A DNA stretch of 64,000 nucleotides, from contig NW_026262701.1 in assembly GCF_021869535.1 (NCBI RefSeq), forward strand, positions 6,091,501-6,155,500, in the 5' to 3' direction. Below the pieces are notes generated by a model that worked only from the letters and a program-made list of their open reading frames with translations, was not told where the DNA came from and made no database searches. Positions 1 to 12,245 of this stretch are shown here, piece after piece. Numbering within the stretch: the first letter of the stretch is position 1; each line of letters opens with the position of its first letter. This DNA comes from Mytilus californianus. Taxonomy: Eukaryota; Mollusca; Bivalvia; Mytilida; Mytilidae. A program made the translations under genes and the position numbers.

Positions 1-59
1 CAAGCGGACACTTTTAACCAATCATATTCCTAGAAATAGGAGGTAAGATAAAGTGTTAT

Positions 60-2345
60 GTTCTACTCTATTTCAATACTCTTATTCTGGAAATACGGAT
101 GAGTGCTCGTTTGACGGAAATTCGACCAACAGCTGGGTTTTTTTTTCCAACACTATTAAAAATGCAATGTCTGTGCCCCAGCCAAACCCTTGGCCTCAGA
201 CACGGCTCATTATATAGAGATACACTAAAACTTATTAACAAATAATTAGATTACGGCTTCATCTGACAAAATGAGTCTGTAATAAAAAAAAGTTTTTAAT
301 AGATCATTCTATGTGATTATACTCTCAAATAATTTTACATTTATAGCGGACAGTTGTGTGGAGAGTATAATTCTTTTTGAACTAAAAACATTCTTTACGA
401 CACGCATATTAATTAAGAGTCACTAATTCATATAATGATACGACTATGCTAAATCATTTAGATTATATCTTCTTCATCTGAATTGGTCTGGCTTTAGTCT
501 GCAATTTTTCATGTCTATACTATTATCTCTTCAATATTTTTTAAAAGAAAAGTATGTTGCAGTGAAATGGAGAAAATGGGGTACATGTGATGCTTTCGAT
601 TGTGTCTCATTTCTTTTCAAAAAGAAACATTGTTTCTTGTAATCTGGGAAGGGAAACTGCTAACATCATATATTAAAACATATAGACATAAAATAATGAC
701 CCTTTGACCTGACAGTCGTTTTGACAGAATATTTCCTATGTACCTCCAAATTGTTTGCAAGACATGTAAAATTACAACATATTTAACAAAAACACCATTA
801 AGACCGTATTGCCTTTTTCAGATTATACCTTGATCTGAATTAGTCTAAAAATTTTAGCCTGTAATTTTACTTTTTATGTTGTTACTCTTATCCCGGAAAT
901 ATGGTATAAAGAGAAGATAAGTGTTTCATGGAAAGGGGTAGTAGCTACGATGCTGTCAGTTGTCTCTCCTTTCTGTTCAAATATGACACAAAATTGTTTC
1001 TTATATTCTTTGCAACTGCTCACATCATAATTTTTTAATACTCAACAATTCTAAACGGACAGTCGTTCGGACAGGTTGATTCCTATATGCCCTCAAATTC
1101 GTTTGCCAGGCGTATACATATATTCGTCACAAACCACAAAAATAACGATAAAACAATGCAATATTTTTTTGAATAATGCTTTCATCCGAAAAAATCTGAA
1201 AAATTTATCCTTGAACTTTACTTTAAATGTCATTACCCTTATCCCGGAAATATGTTATGACGGCAAAGTATTTTTGTTGCAGGGAAAGGGTTATTTAGCT
1301 GCGATGCAACCAGTTGTCTGCTTTTTTCCAAAGTGACACAATATAAAATTCTTATTTACGAGAAATCTGCTCACACGATACCTTTAAAAATACTTCCACG
1401 TTCTAAAAGAAAGTCGAGCCAGCATAATGATTGGATTATATCCCAAACTTTGTTTCCACGACATATTAAAATACGACACAGTAAACAGAAATAACAATTA
1501 AACAATGTGATACTTTTTTAAAATAAACCTTTTTCTAAATTGATCTGAAATTAGCAGGCAATTTATCTTTATACGTCGATACTCTTTTTCCAGAAACAAG
1601 ATATGAAGGGATGACATATGTGTTGCAGGGAAACATGGTATATTAACTGCAATGCATTCAGTTGCCTCCCATTTTGTTCTAATGTTACGTATATTCTGAG
1701 AAAACTTTTCCTTTCTGAGACTACTATAATACTTTTTTATAGAAGTTCCAGTTCCTATATACCTCCAAACCTACAAAACGTATCAAAACGACACAATTAG
1801 CAGAAATAATTTTAAACAATGTTATACTTATTTATATAAGAATAATAAGATGCGGTATGATTGCCAATTAGACAACTCTCCACCAGAGACCAAATGACAT
1901 AGAATTTTACATTTATAGGTCACCGTACGACCTTCAACGATAAGCAAAACCCATACCGGATAGTCAGTTATAAAAGACCCCGAAATGATAAATGTAAAAC
2001 AATTTAAACAAGAAAATTAACGGCCTGATTATGTACAAAACAATGAACGAAAAACAAATATGATATACAGCAACAAACGACAACCACTGAATTACAGGAT
2101 CCTGACTTGGGACAGGCACATGCATAATGTTAGCATGCTTCGAGTTTACCATTACTCGATGTAGTCTAAAAAATTAAGCCTACAATTTATTTTTATATGC
2201 CGGTACTCTTATCCCTGAAATATGTTAAGAAGTTGAGAATTTGTTGCAGAGAAAGTGGTTAGTATAGATGTGATGCTTTCAATTATCTTCCCTTTCTTTT
2301 CAAAATGACACAGTATTGCTTCTTCTAGTCTGTGCAAACTGCTCA
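60..2345. repeat. Diverged tandem array, unit about 355 bp
   Basis: The same run of landmarks recurs: a 'gatctgaattagtct'-like block, then 'ctcttatcccggaaatatg', 'gttgcagggaaag', 'gatgctttcagttgtct' and 'aaatgacacaa'. It appears near 470, 825, 1183, 1537 and, after an inserted repeat, 2151; a weaker copy lies before 400. Spacings are about 353-360 bp. The units are strongly diverged, so this is an old array. No credible coding sequence was seen; the short ORFs do not persist from unit to unit. Confidence 0.6.
1840..2131 (-). repeat. Interspersed repeat family A, copy 1 (3' part)
   Basis: Reverse-orientation copy of a family also seen at 2535-2693, 9922-10449 and 19293-19813. Shared landmarks are 'cctgtcccaagtcagga', 'tagctgactatgcggtatgg' and 'tggagagttgtctcattg'. 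It interrupts the 355-bp tandem array. All copies share the same 3' end and differ in how far they extend 5', as expected of a retroposed element. Confidence 0.65.
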
Positions 2346-2534
2346 AGGGGAATAATAATTCGTGATAAAGGAGGATACAATGTTTGATAAGAATTTTAAT
2401 CCGTGAGTACGATCTATCGAATTTAACGTAGATTTTAGGAGGTCCTAAATAGGCTTCCGTAGTACATAGACTAAATCTTTCTTTCAGTAATTATAGGATT
2501 GTTTGTACGAATGCCTAGCAAACAGACATTTGTC

Positions 2535-2693
2535 ATTTCGGGGCCTTTTATAGCTGACTATGCGGTATGGGCTTTGCTCATTACTGAAGGCCGTACGGTG
2601 ACCTATAGTTGTTAATTTTTGTGTCATTTGGTCTCTTGTGGAGAATTGTCTCATTGACAATTATACCACATCTTCTTATTTTTATATAGACCT
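2535..2693 (+). repeat. Interspersed repeat family A, copy 2 (3' end only)
   Basis: Short copy with the 'tatagctgactatgcggtatgg' region and the 'tggtctcttgtggagaattg' region, ending in an AT-rich 'cttatttttatat' tail. It is the most 5'-truncated of the four copies. Confidence 0.65.
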
Positions 2694-2954
2694 TTATTAA
2701 AAATAATCGTTTCGATTCCGTTTTACCGGTATATAATAGTCAAAATTTAACGTACATATACAGGTTAGCGCCGCCAACTTTCAGATGATCCGTACATATA
2801 CGTAACAACTGTCTTTCCACTTTATTTTTAATCAGGAACAGGAATATATCCAATATGAAGGAGAACAATAGGGGGTAAAATGTAACTTTTAAAGTAAGAA
2901 ACGACTCGATTCCGTTCTACCATGATAACGTTTACCAATAATTTACTATAATAG

Positions 2955-3166
2955 TAATATTACTTTTACTGTTAAGTCTGTTTTTTGTGATATCCATTTG
3001 ACGTGACTCTGTACTAACGTATCCCGTCATACTTTGAACGACACAATTATTTTATTTTATTAATATTACTTTTACTGTTAAGTCTGTTTTTTTGTTATAT
3101 CCATTTGACGTGACTCTGTACTTATGTATCCCGTCATATTTTGAACGACAAAATTATTTTATATCT
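2955..3166 (+). repeat. Two-copy tandem duplication, unit 106 bp
   Basis: The block 'tacttttactgttaagtctg' to 'cccgtcatactttgaacgac' occurs twice, starting at 2961 and 3067, with few differences. No coding content. Confidence 0.75.
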
Positions 3167-3269
3167 ACCTGTGTGACGTCAAACGCGCGATTCTACGCCA
3201 GTACTTAAAACCTTCCATCCTTTATGGGTGGATTTTACATAGATAAATAAGATCGTATAATAAAAAAGC

Positions 3270-3665
3270 AAAATGAGGATGTTAAATATGATGTATGCCA
3301 TTTTGTGCTTCTTTGTTACATTTGTTTGTTTTTATAGTGATTAAGATTATAACACAATGTTGACTGCTGTACCCCTATTTTTGACATTTTTACCTATTGT
3401 GTCTGTTTGTTTTGTTCACGCATAGTTGTCAATATAATGGAATTTGATGCGACTGTCATACAAGTGAGAGGTTTAGCTAGCTATAAAACCAGGTTCAATC
3501 CACCATTTTCTACATAAGAAAATGCCTGTACCAAGTCAAGAATATGACAGTTGTTATTCATTCGTTTGATGTGTTTGAGCTTTTGATTTTGCCATTTGAT
3601 GAGGGACTTTCCTTTTTGAATTTTCCTCGGAGTTCAGTATTTTTGTGATTTTACTTTTTAGTACT
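3270..3665 (+). repeat. Interspersed repeat family B, copy 1
   Basis: The blocks 'acaatgttgactgctgta', 'cgactgtcatacaagtgaga' and 'tttcctcggagttcagta' recur in reverse orientation at 56735-57235, partly at 46285-46420, and a more distal block at 38563-38640. No coding frame is conserved. Confidence 0.6.
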
Positions 3666-4845
3666 TTACGATATAAACATGCAAACTTTTGCTATTGTTG
3701 AATGACTCACTATGACTTTGAGACTTACAACAATAATAAAAGTATTCACCCGTAGTGATTTTGTATCTCGAATTAATATTCAATATCCTTTCTTTTTCAT
3801 CTTTAAAAACCAATCAATTTTAGGATGTATACTAAGTAAAAAAGTTTAGCATCAAATATCTTTAATATCATATTTGAAAATTGATTATTCTCCTAAACAT
3901 AACAATAAACAAAGTATCGTTACAAAGAAAATAAACCAAAAGACACAATTCTTAATCAACAAAAAGAATTTAATATTAAAAATTTATAAATTAGTTGATG
4001 AATTGAATTAAAAAATGTATAAAGATGAATAAGCATTACACAGTACATTTTCATCAGTTTTATACGGCTGATGACTGTTATTGATAGCATATGACTTATA
4101 TAAATACATCGTATGTGAAGTTAACACCTGTTAGAACTTTTCGGAACGCATAATACATACAATCTACATCAGATGATAACCTATGGTTCGAAACGCGATG
4201 CTAGATTATAAGGTCGTTAATGGCTCTTCCTTCACTTTTATTTGTTTAAATGCTAGTTCACAATGACTGAATGGTAACATATTTATTTGGTTCAGTTGCA
4301 CATACGTCTTATTTCGAAACATAACACCAAAGAAGAGGTAAAGAGCTGTGTTTTGAGTTTCTGCTGTTTCAGTAACATTTGTATTCGGTTTGTGATAATG
4401 TTCGTGTAGTTGTACAGTATTTAAAACTGAGGGTGTCCATTTTAAGATTTAACATCACTGGCCCCAGACAAGGTTATTTCATCGAGTGAAAGGTATTATA
4501 CGAACACTTGTGTTAGATTTGTTAATTTATTTATCCTTTTTTAGGTTATAACTGTATGCACAACATATTCTCTTATCCGCAAGTGGTGTCTAGTGTCAAT
4601 TTCTTATTTCGTTTGATTCAATTTATTCGATATATATATATTTTGAACAAAAGTACTTATGTAAAAAATCATCTATTCTCCCCTTTAAAATTAAAAACAG
4701 ACTTCAAAAATACCGCGAAAGTGAGCTGGTTCCTGTTTTAATTTGTTCTTACAAGATACACGGGAGACATTATTTTAGATCTCGACAGCTACTATTCTTA
4801 TTTCAGTATTAGTTTGATGAAAAGATAACTAAAATTTAAAAAAAA
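3666..4845. other. AT-rich intergenic stretch, no gene seen
   Basis: AT-rich sequence with only short unsupported ORFs. Around 4163-4195 there is a degenerate resemblance to a hammerhead ribozyme core, which I did not accept. Confidence 0.5.
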
Positions 4846-4849
4846 ATAT

Positions 4850-7600
4850 ATAAATGACAATTCATCAATATAATTTACCATCTCAAATAAAAGAACCGTT
4901 ATTGATACGTGTAGACATATTTACTTCAGAAAATTTAAATTTCCAGGATATAAGAGTTTTTCGTAAGAGTTTATTATCGGCATAAAGGTTATTCCCTGAT
5001 AAGTGTATGACAAACGTAGATCTTAAAATTCTGTCCCATGTACTAGCTCAACGACTGAAAAAAGTTCCACCAAAACTCAGATACATAAAAAATAGATTTA
5101 TTGGATTCAATTTAAGGCAAATACAAGATATTATAGATTATGCAGACATATATAATATAAAAGGGACTATTGTTTTGTCGATTTTCAAAAAGCCTTTGAC
5201 ACTCTTGAATGGAAATTTATTTTAGATACTTTAAATCACTTTGGATTCAATGAATCATTCATAAATTGGGTTAAAACTTTGTATAATGATGTATTATTAA
5301 TAATGGGTAGATTTCAGAAATGTTTTAAAATTTAAAACGGATTAGACAATGGTGTCCTTTATTTGCCCTACTTTTTGCCATATCCGTTGAAATATTGGCA
5401 CTGAGACTTCGAAATAACAAAGATATAAAAGGATTTAAGATAAAATTTAATAGGAAAACACATTGTATTAAAAAAAAAACAATTAGCTGATGATACAACT
5501 TTATTTTTTAATGATAAAAATGATATCGAACTAGCATTGAATGAAAGTGAAATCTTTGGATCTTATTCGGGAATAATTATAAATAAAAATAAAACAGAAG
5601 GGATATGGATAGGAAAGCTCGAAAAACAGTAAAGACAAGATAGCAAATATTTATTGGACAGATAGACCTGTAAAAGCTTTAGGAATTTATTTTGGACATG
5701 ATAAAGAAGAATGTGTGTGAAATTACAATACGTTGTTAGGAAGTTTCGATGGGAGATCATAAGTTTTTCTTTCGAAAAAAGTAAATTTCTTTACAAACTG
5801 TAAGACTGATTTTTCATAATAACATTGAAGTGAAATTAAAGTCTTATAGGGTTGTAAGTATGCTTTATTTTATCACCTTGCACTTTCTCGACTTGACTGT
5901 GGTTTTCTACAGCAGTTTGTTCAAATTTCTGACCAGTTGAACAGTTTGGTTTTATAAAACAAATTGCAATTTGGTCAGAATTTTGAATAAGTTGCAATAG
6001 GTGGAGAGCAACACTAACAGTCAAGTCACAGTAAATATTTAAAATAAAAAAGAGAAAATGGACAAATTGTTATTTCTTTGGAAAAAGCGAAATCTCACTA
6101 TGTTAGGAAAAATTTTGATCATCAAATCTTTGCGTATACCACTCTTCAACTTTTTAGCTAGCTCATGTGTATTTAAAGAAAAACATAAAAAAGAAATAGA
6201 AAGAAATTGTTTTAAATTTATCTGGAATAACAAACCAGACAAAGTTAAATGAAATACGATAATTGGTAGTTATGAAAACGGGGGTTTGAATATGATTGAT
6301 ATTGAAAGTAACTTTGAATCACTAAAAGCATCATTGATAGGTAGAATATTAAATACAGATATTGCCAGATGGCAACTGATACCATTAAAATATTTACAAG
6401 GCTTAGGAAAAAATTGCCTAGTAATTTATATGAATATGGAGTATAATAAAGTTGATCAATATTTACCAAATTTTTTATCCAAAATTTTATAAAAATGTAT
6501 TAAAAAGCTTGATGAAAGCAGGAAAAGGACAGACAGATAAACCAAAAACCTTTTACGAAATTAGAAAACATATTATTTGGGGAATTAAATACATTAAATT
6601 TGATAACAAAAGTCTTTGTTTCAAAAATTGGATAAACGGTAATTTGAATTATATAAATGATATTTTAGATGAAAATGAGGAAATTTCACAAGATGTAACT
6701 TTGCCAAAAAAAAAAGAAATTAAAACCAACTGGATAGCTTAGTTAACATCCTCAAAAAACGCAATCCCAAAGGATTTGGTACAATGTCTTAGATCAGAGA
6801 ATTCCATGAGAAGTAGAGTCAAGGTAAAAAAGACAATGTTTGTCAATAAGTCGTAATTATATTGATATTTCTTTTTTGTCAAATAAGTTATTATATAACA
6901 AATTAGTAAAGAAAAAAGTTCCGATTGGTATAAATATATGGTTGAATGTATTAATTACCATTACAAACAGAATTTCATTTGAAATCATTGTACAGCCTTA
7001 TTTTTTACTATTTAGAAGAAAATAAATTGACGATGTATCGATGGAAACTTTTACAAAGTATATTACCTACAAAAAAGTTTTTGTTTAGATGGAAGGTAAC
7101 AAACAATGATTTATGTAACAAATGCTTTACTGAAAAAGATTATTATCATTATTTTATATCATATTCCTTTTTAAACAATTTTCGGAGAAAAGTTCATAAT
7201 TTATTGCAAAAAGAAAATATAGAAAAAACTATTACATTAACGATCTTGTTTTTGGCTATAAAATATCAGATAAATATTATTTTGGCTTTAACTATTTTAT
7301 AACTATTATTGAATATTCAATTTATAAATCCTACTATTTATCTGATCAGAAAATGAAAGGACTTGATATATTTTGTCTATTCATTAGAGATTTTACAAAA
7401 CGAATGCGTTATACTAAAAGTTGGAAAAGTTAAATTCTTAGTAATTGTAAAAAAACATTTATTAGATTAATGTTTTATAATTTATTAATATAATAGAATT
7501 GTAAATAATATTTATTCTTCACAAGGAGCTTGGGCTTGTTGAAGACAATGTAACAAGAAATTGATGGAAATACAGAAATATCTTATTAAAAAAATATAAA
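4850..7600 (+). pseudogene. Decayed L1/Tx1-like LINE ORF2 (RT to C-terminus)
   Basis: Plus-strand fragments read in order as a non-LTR reverse transcriptase. At 5007-5260 there is RT fingers/palm sequence ('NVDLKILSHVLAQRLKK', 'GFNLRQIQDIIDYAD'). At about 5340-5430 is a 'CPLFALLFAISVEILALRL'-like block, and at about 5480-5509 the palm 'QLADDTTLFF' with the catalytic Asp pair. From 6058 follow the thumb ('RNLTMLGKILIIKSL') and the L1-type C-terminus to about 7430, then a 3' UTR and an A-rich tail near 7590. Frameshifts and stops break it throughout, and the 5' part (endonuclease) is missing. About 290 bp at 5760-6055 do not read as RT and look like a later insertion. It is inactive. The L1/Tx1 assignment rests on motif style only. 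Confidence 0.7.
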
Positions 7601-7813
7601 ATAATTATTTCAATCTCGTATCATAATTGTGGCAAAACCAAGCCTAACAAACTGAACTCTTCTCTACACCAAAGTGAGAGTACTTGTTAAAAGCTTTACC
7701 AAACGTTGTGAACAAAATTCAGTTCATCTTCATATGTGCTCAATCTGCATTAAGCTTTCATTCATTCACATCTTTTCATATCGACAACACTATTACCTAC
7801 ATAATAATACAGT

Positions 7814-9190
7814 ATGGCCAACGCCATGCTTGTTGTTAATTTTGTACCAAACGAGTTTGGTAGAGTTCGACAAGAGCAGAATGGTACATGGTAAAGACTA
7901 CCAGAGGTGACAGGCGTTATTGGAAATGCATCGTACCGTTATGTCAAGCTACAATTAACACGCATTACGACACTGTCACCAAAAATGCTAACCACCATGC
8001 TTACCCACCAAGTACCATCAGAGTTAAAGCCGAGGCAGTACTGAACATCATGGGAGAACGCTGTATGAAAGAGACCACACCAATACCCAAAATTTAGGAC
8101 GATGAGAGGGCCAAATTATGCAGCAGCTAATAGTATATGGAAGCAAATCCAGATCATGATGATGTCATCGCCAAACTGCCTACGTACTGCGAAAAACGCA
8201 TGTCACTTTACAGAGCCCGCAGTAAAGAAACACCATTATTACCAATCACCCGTATAGATATTAACTTTGATAGAAAATGGACACAGACATCGGCGGCGGA
8301 ACAGTTCCCGTTCGCAGACGACGGCAATGCAGAAAAAAATCCTGATGTTAACAACTACTCGCAATCTCACCAACCTTGAAGCAGCAGGCATCATTTATGC
8401 AGATGGCACCTTCTACACATCTCCAATCCAGTTTTTTTCAACTCTACACACTACACTCAATGTTCGATGAAGTCATGTACCCACTCGTCTTCAGTCTACT
8501 ACCCAATAAAAGTAAACAGACGTAAGACCTTTTATTCAACTTGCTGGACTGCTTGTCAACCACACCAACTCCAACTAGCACCACAGATATTCTTCACTGA
8601 CTTTGAGATAGCTATACATAATTCCTACCAACGATCATTCGCCAACATCACACTGAGAAGCTGCTTTTTCCACTTTACTCATGCATATGGAGGAAGACAC
8701 AGAAACTGGGACTCGCCACCGCTTATAAAGACAACGACGACCTACGACTACTAGTAATACGTGCAGCAGACCTTGTCCCATCAGAGATAGTTGTAGATGT
8801 ATGGTTTACAACAAAAGAAGACGCCGAAGAGATCGCCATCGACACAACCGCTTTCGCCGACTATGTCACAGAGTACTGGGTAGAAGGAAACAACCGCCAA
8901 CAATGGAACCATTTCAGCAACGAAGGATCACGCACCAACAACAACTTAGAGGAATGGTACAGCAAACGTCAACCATGCGCACCCAAATATCTACATCCTG
9001 ATTGAAATTCTTAAGAAGACACAAGACAACACAGAAGCCAACCAGATACAAGTAGCAGCAGGTGGAACCCAACGACCAACATCTTTGAAATACAGAAATA
9101 TCAACAACAGACTATCAACACTGAAAGAACGCTTTCTTTAAGGTGAACTTACCGTCGAGGATTACGCTGACCAAGCAACCTTCCTACTCC
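7814..9190 (+). pseudogene. Decayed FLYWCH zinc-finger / MULE-type transposase
   Basis: At about 7888-8010 the frame reads like a FLYWCH finger: 'RRYWKCIVPLCQATINTHYD' followed by His residues ('NANHHAY'). From about 8370 the pieces read as a MULE transposase domain: 'AAGIIYADGTFYTSP' with a DGTF motif, a YPLVFSLLPNKS-like block, 'FFTDFEIAIHNSY' with the second acidic residue, 'LRSCFFHFTHA' with the C/H motif, and near 8900 'SNEGSRTNNNLEEWYSK', the usual C-terminal motif. Several frameshifts and an early stop break it, so it cannot encode one protein. FLYWCH-MULE proteins are transposases and also occur as domesticated genes in molluscs. No terminal inverted repeats were identified. A sequencing frameshift in a live gene is possible but less likely given the number of breaks. 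Confidence 0.65.
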
Positions 9191-9921
9191 ACATGGGAAT
9201 TCGACAGTAGTGTGAAGTGTATTGTATTGATAGTTTGTTAATAGACTCAATTTATTTGTAAAGTACATGTGGATTATTTGGTACAACGGGAAAAAAGAAA
9301 CATTAACCATTACAAAACGAAATAAAATTCTTTAAAATGATATAATTTGAAGATTTATTCTTAATTTTTATGGCTATTTTAAGTTAGCGAAAGTCCAAAT
9401 AACTGTCCATTCCTCGGAAATAAAGGACGTCGGCCCTTCGAGCCTCCGCTGAATTATTTTCCCGGGAATGTAACGCAAAATAGAAATTTGGTTTGTAAGT
9501 TTGTCTGTACCTGTAAAAAAATTATTTCAAATAAAATAGCACATCCTAAATTTTACGGTGATGTTGTTAATCGAGCTCGGAAATTTAGATACGATCCGGG
9601 TAAACTTATAAATCCTTAAATGAACTTATTCGAAAAGATTACCTATTCAACACTGTAATTTAATCTTTGAATATTGTTTTATTGGTATGAACATTGATTT
9701 TGTAGTAAATTAAACCATATTTAATACCACACATTTGTACTTTCATGGTACTACAATCTGTCGATACTTATATTTTGGCATTGCACAACGTCATGTTTTT
9801 CTCTGACTGTTAATGGCGTCTTTACACTAAATCCATTGGATGTTGATTATGTACTGATTGATATTTTAGTCTTAGATACGTGATTTTTTTTATTAGTTGT
9901 TATTGGCTTTGAACTAGCTGT
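9191..9921. other. Intergenic stretch with one imperfect hairpin
   Basis: No gene seen. At about 9408-9470 'cattcctcggaaataa' faces 'ttattttcccgggaatg' around a GC-rich centre, giving an imperfect inverted repeat that could be the tip of a small DNA element. Confidence 0.35.
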
Positions 9922-10449
9922 TAGTTACTGCGAGTACTCTCAGATCTGTACTTAGTGTCTTTTTTGTTATTAGGGATGAGGGATGAATATATACCTTGCC
10001 ACGTCCTGTCTGTTTGATGTTTTTCTTTGTATCGATCTGATGAGTTAAGCCTTTTCAACTGATTTTTATATTTTGCTTTTATGTTGTGCTGTTACACCTT
10101 TGTCACAGGTTAGGGGGAGGGCTGAACGCTAACAAACATGTTTAACCCGCGTCATTGTTTATTCGCCTGTCCCAAGTCAGGAGCCTGCAGTTCAGTGGTT
10201 GTCGTTGGTTGACGTTTGTCATTTTTGTTTTTCGTAAATTATTTTGTTATAAATTAGGCCGTTAGTTTTTCAATTGAATTGTTTCATATTTTTCATGTCG
10301 GGTCCATTTATAGCTGACTATACGGTATGGGCGTTTCTCATTGTTGAAATCCATACGGTTGCCTTTAATATTGCTAACATTCACTTTATTTAAACTTTGG
10401 TGGATAGTTGTCTTGTTGGTAATCATACCGCAACTCCTTATTTTTATAT
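9922..10449 (+). repeat. Interspersed repeat family A, copy 3 (long)
   Basis: Starts at 'ttactgcgagtactctcag' and ends at 'cttatttttatatc', matching 19293-19813 across its length, including 'gttagggggagggc' and 'cctgtcccaagtcaggagc'. ORFs crossing it on the minus strand are not conserved between copies and are treated as chance. Confidence 0.7.
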
Positions 10450-11700
10450 CAGTATTTTTGGTGGAAATTCGTATGGGAATAAGAAGTAGAAAGAACAGTT
10501 TCTCATGAATACACATTAGGACCACATTTTGTAACGGTAGAATCGTCAAACTTGGCAAAAATATCACTCTGGGTATGGGTAAAACAATGCAAACAAACTT
10601 TTGATATAGCTCGCCAAGTTCTGTAGTATGAGTGAAAACAGTGCAAAAATCCTGTAGGATAAGATTTTTTTGCCATACGATTTTTAAAAATCCTACGGGA
10701 ATTTTTGAAATTCTATAAGATAAAGACATATTCCAGTGGGACATTTGAATCCCTTAGGATTTTTTTTAACCAATAGGTAAATGTATCTCCTACGGGTTAT
10801 TTCCGTAAAACAAGTATCCTGCATGCGTTTTTCACGTAAAAATTATTTCGATTAAAATTTCCATTGAAAAGTTTTAATTGAAATTAAATATATTCAGAGG
10901 ATTGACGGAAAAAAGTCATACATATATGATATATGTAGGAAAAAAAGTCACGCATATATGATCTAAGTACGACAAAAGTCACAAATATGTTATGAAATAT
11001 TGTCCAATTTTGTACATTTAAAAAATTCACTGGAAAATTATTTGAAATTTCATGATGTGGATTAGTGCCATATACGTATTTCATTATTTGATGAGAAACT
11101 AGTTGAAAATAGTCATTTCAAAATCACATGGATTATAAGTTTGGTATATTCTTGTTGATACTACAACAATGCAAATACTTATATTTCTTAAATGATATGG
11201 ATGCAATTTTATGCTCCCTTTTATTTGTTGCACGGTATTGACTAATGTAACTTTCAAAAAAATCAATGATCAGACAAATTTCTGATTTTTTTATATTTTG
11301 TCCTCTTTTTTTTTAACAAATATATATAACATATAAATAAAAAGGTTTAAAACATTTTTTAATACCTTCACATTTTTATTTATATTAAATCTCAATCACA
11401 AGGGGCTATGTCAAAGAAAGTATCCTATGATATTGTTTAGGATAGTTTTCGGACGTGTCTGCGACATGTCTTGGGATGTAAAACAAAGCCATCTTAGGAC
11501 AGTCCTAACTACACACTGATTATACGTTGTATATGGTCGCCTTAATTTCAGCTCATAGAAAATAAGTTTGTTTATTGTAAAACGTAGCAAGTTGAACTAA
11601 ATTAGTGTGAACTAGAACTTTAAAAGTATCGGTTAGATATCTACCGATATCAGTGTTAACAAAAAATTCAAATTGCAAAACAATATGGCACAATAGGTTC
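10450..11700. other. AT-rich intergenic stretch
   Basis: No supportable gene. At about 10640-10790 short blocks based on 'atcctacgggaa' and 'cccttaggattt' recur. The rest is AT-rich with homopolymer runs. Confidence 0.4.
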
Positions 11701-11708
11701 ACTATTCA

Positions 11709-11949
11709 ATGTGTGGTGTAAATGGCGGAAGTCAATATGTAAGACACACTAATAATCAGTTGTATGAACATACTGTAAGTAACGAACATTTGAGACCTCA
11801 ATCAGAAAGAACGAGACACATATCTGATGAAAACAATCACAGTTCAATGGGTACACAATCACAAAGTAACGAACACAAGAAATCAAAACAATGCAATAGT
11901 AACAACATGTCGAGTGCACCTTATGATAACAGCCCTTTAAATAGAATAG
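11709..11949 (+). pseudogene. Ser/Asn-rich ORF1-like fragment cut by the DIRS element
   Basis: An 80-codon frame rich in Ser, Asn, His and Gln begins at ATG 11709 and runs into the left end of the DIRS element. On the far side of that element, at 19000-19290, a coiled-coil-like segment reads as a plausible continuation with a small frameshift. Together they look like ORF1 of a non-LTR element, or a non-autonomous derivative, whose 3' end is the family A repeat. No domain is recognised, so the identity is inferred from position only. Confidence 0.35.
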
Positions 11950-12126
11950 AAATCAAATTTTTACAATTGAAATTTAGTTTTGTAAATTGAATATTCACCT
12001 TCATAAATTTAGATGTCAGTCCACTCGCTGCATTATTCAAACGGAAACCAGCCAGAAAAAAGAACCATACCCCTGTGACAACCTCTCCCACCTGACGCAT
12101 GCGCGCCATAAACCTTCATCATTTGT
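11950..12126. repeat. Left inverted terminal repeat of the DIRS element
   Basis: The part from 11998 to 12126 is the near-exact reverse complement of 18854-18977: 'tcataaatttagat', 'cactcgctgcattattcaaa', 'aaccatacccctgtgacaac' and 'ctcccacctgacgcatgc' are all shared. The outermost tip, 11950-12000, is matched in reverse complement by 12158-12211. Confidence 0.85.
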
Positions 12127-12149
12127 TCTTTGAGGGGGGCGGGACCTCT

Positions 12150-12245
12150 GATTTATAAAGGTGAGTATTTGATTTACAAAACTAAATTTTAACTCTAAAA
12201 ATTTGATTTTTATTACATTAAATACCTCACCATCATAAATTTAGA
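12150..12245. repeat. Internal complementary region of the DIRS element
   Basis: It reads as the reverse complement of the left tip ('gatttacaaaactaaatttt...aaatttgatt') directly joined to the reverse complement of the right tip ('ttattacattaaatacctca...'). In DIRS elements this region templates end-to-end joining of the replicated DNA, and here it fixes both element boundaries to within an A-run. Confidence 0.8.

Noticed and set aside
1076-1800. ORFs of 60-86 codons in the 355-bp array
   Set aside because: The frames are not conserved between repeat units and have no protein-like composition.
4163-4195. Hammerhead-like 'cagatgataacc...ggttcgaaacgcg'
   Set aside because: The core reads CAGAUGA rather than CUGAUGA, stem II has a mismatched closing pair, and stem I does not form. 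Treated as chance or a dead copy.
10262-10744. 160-codon minus-strand ORF
   Set aside because: It crosses the family A repeat; the frame is not kept in the other copies.
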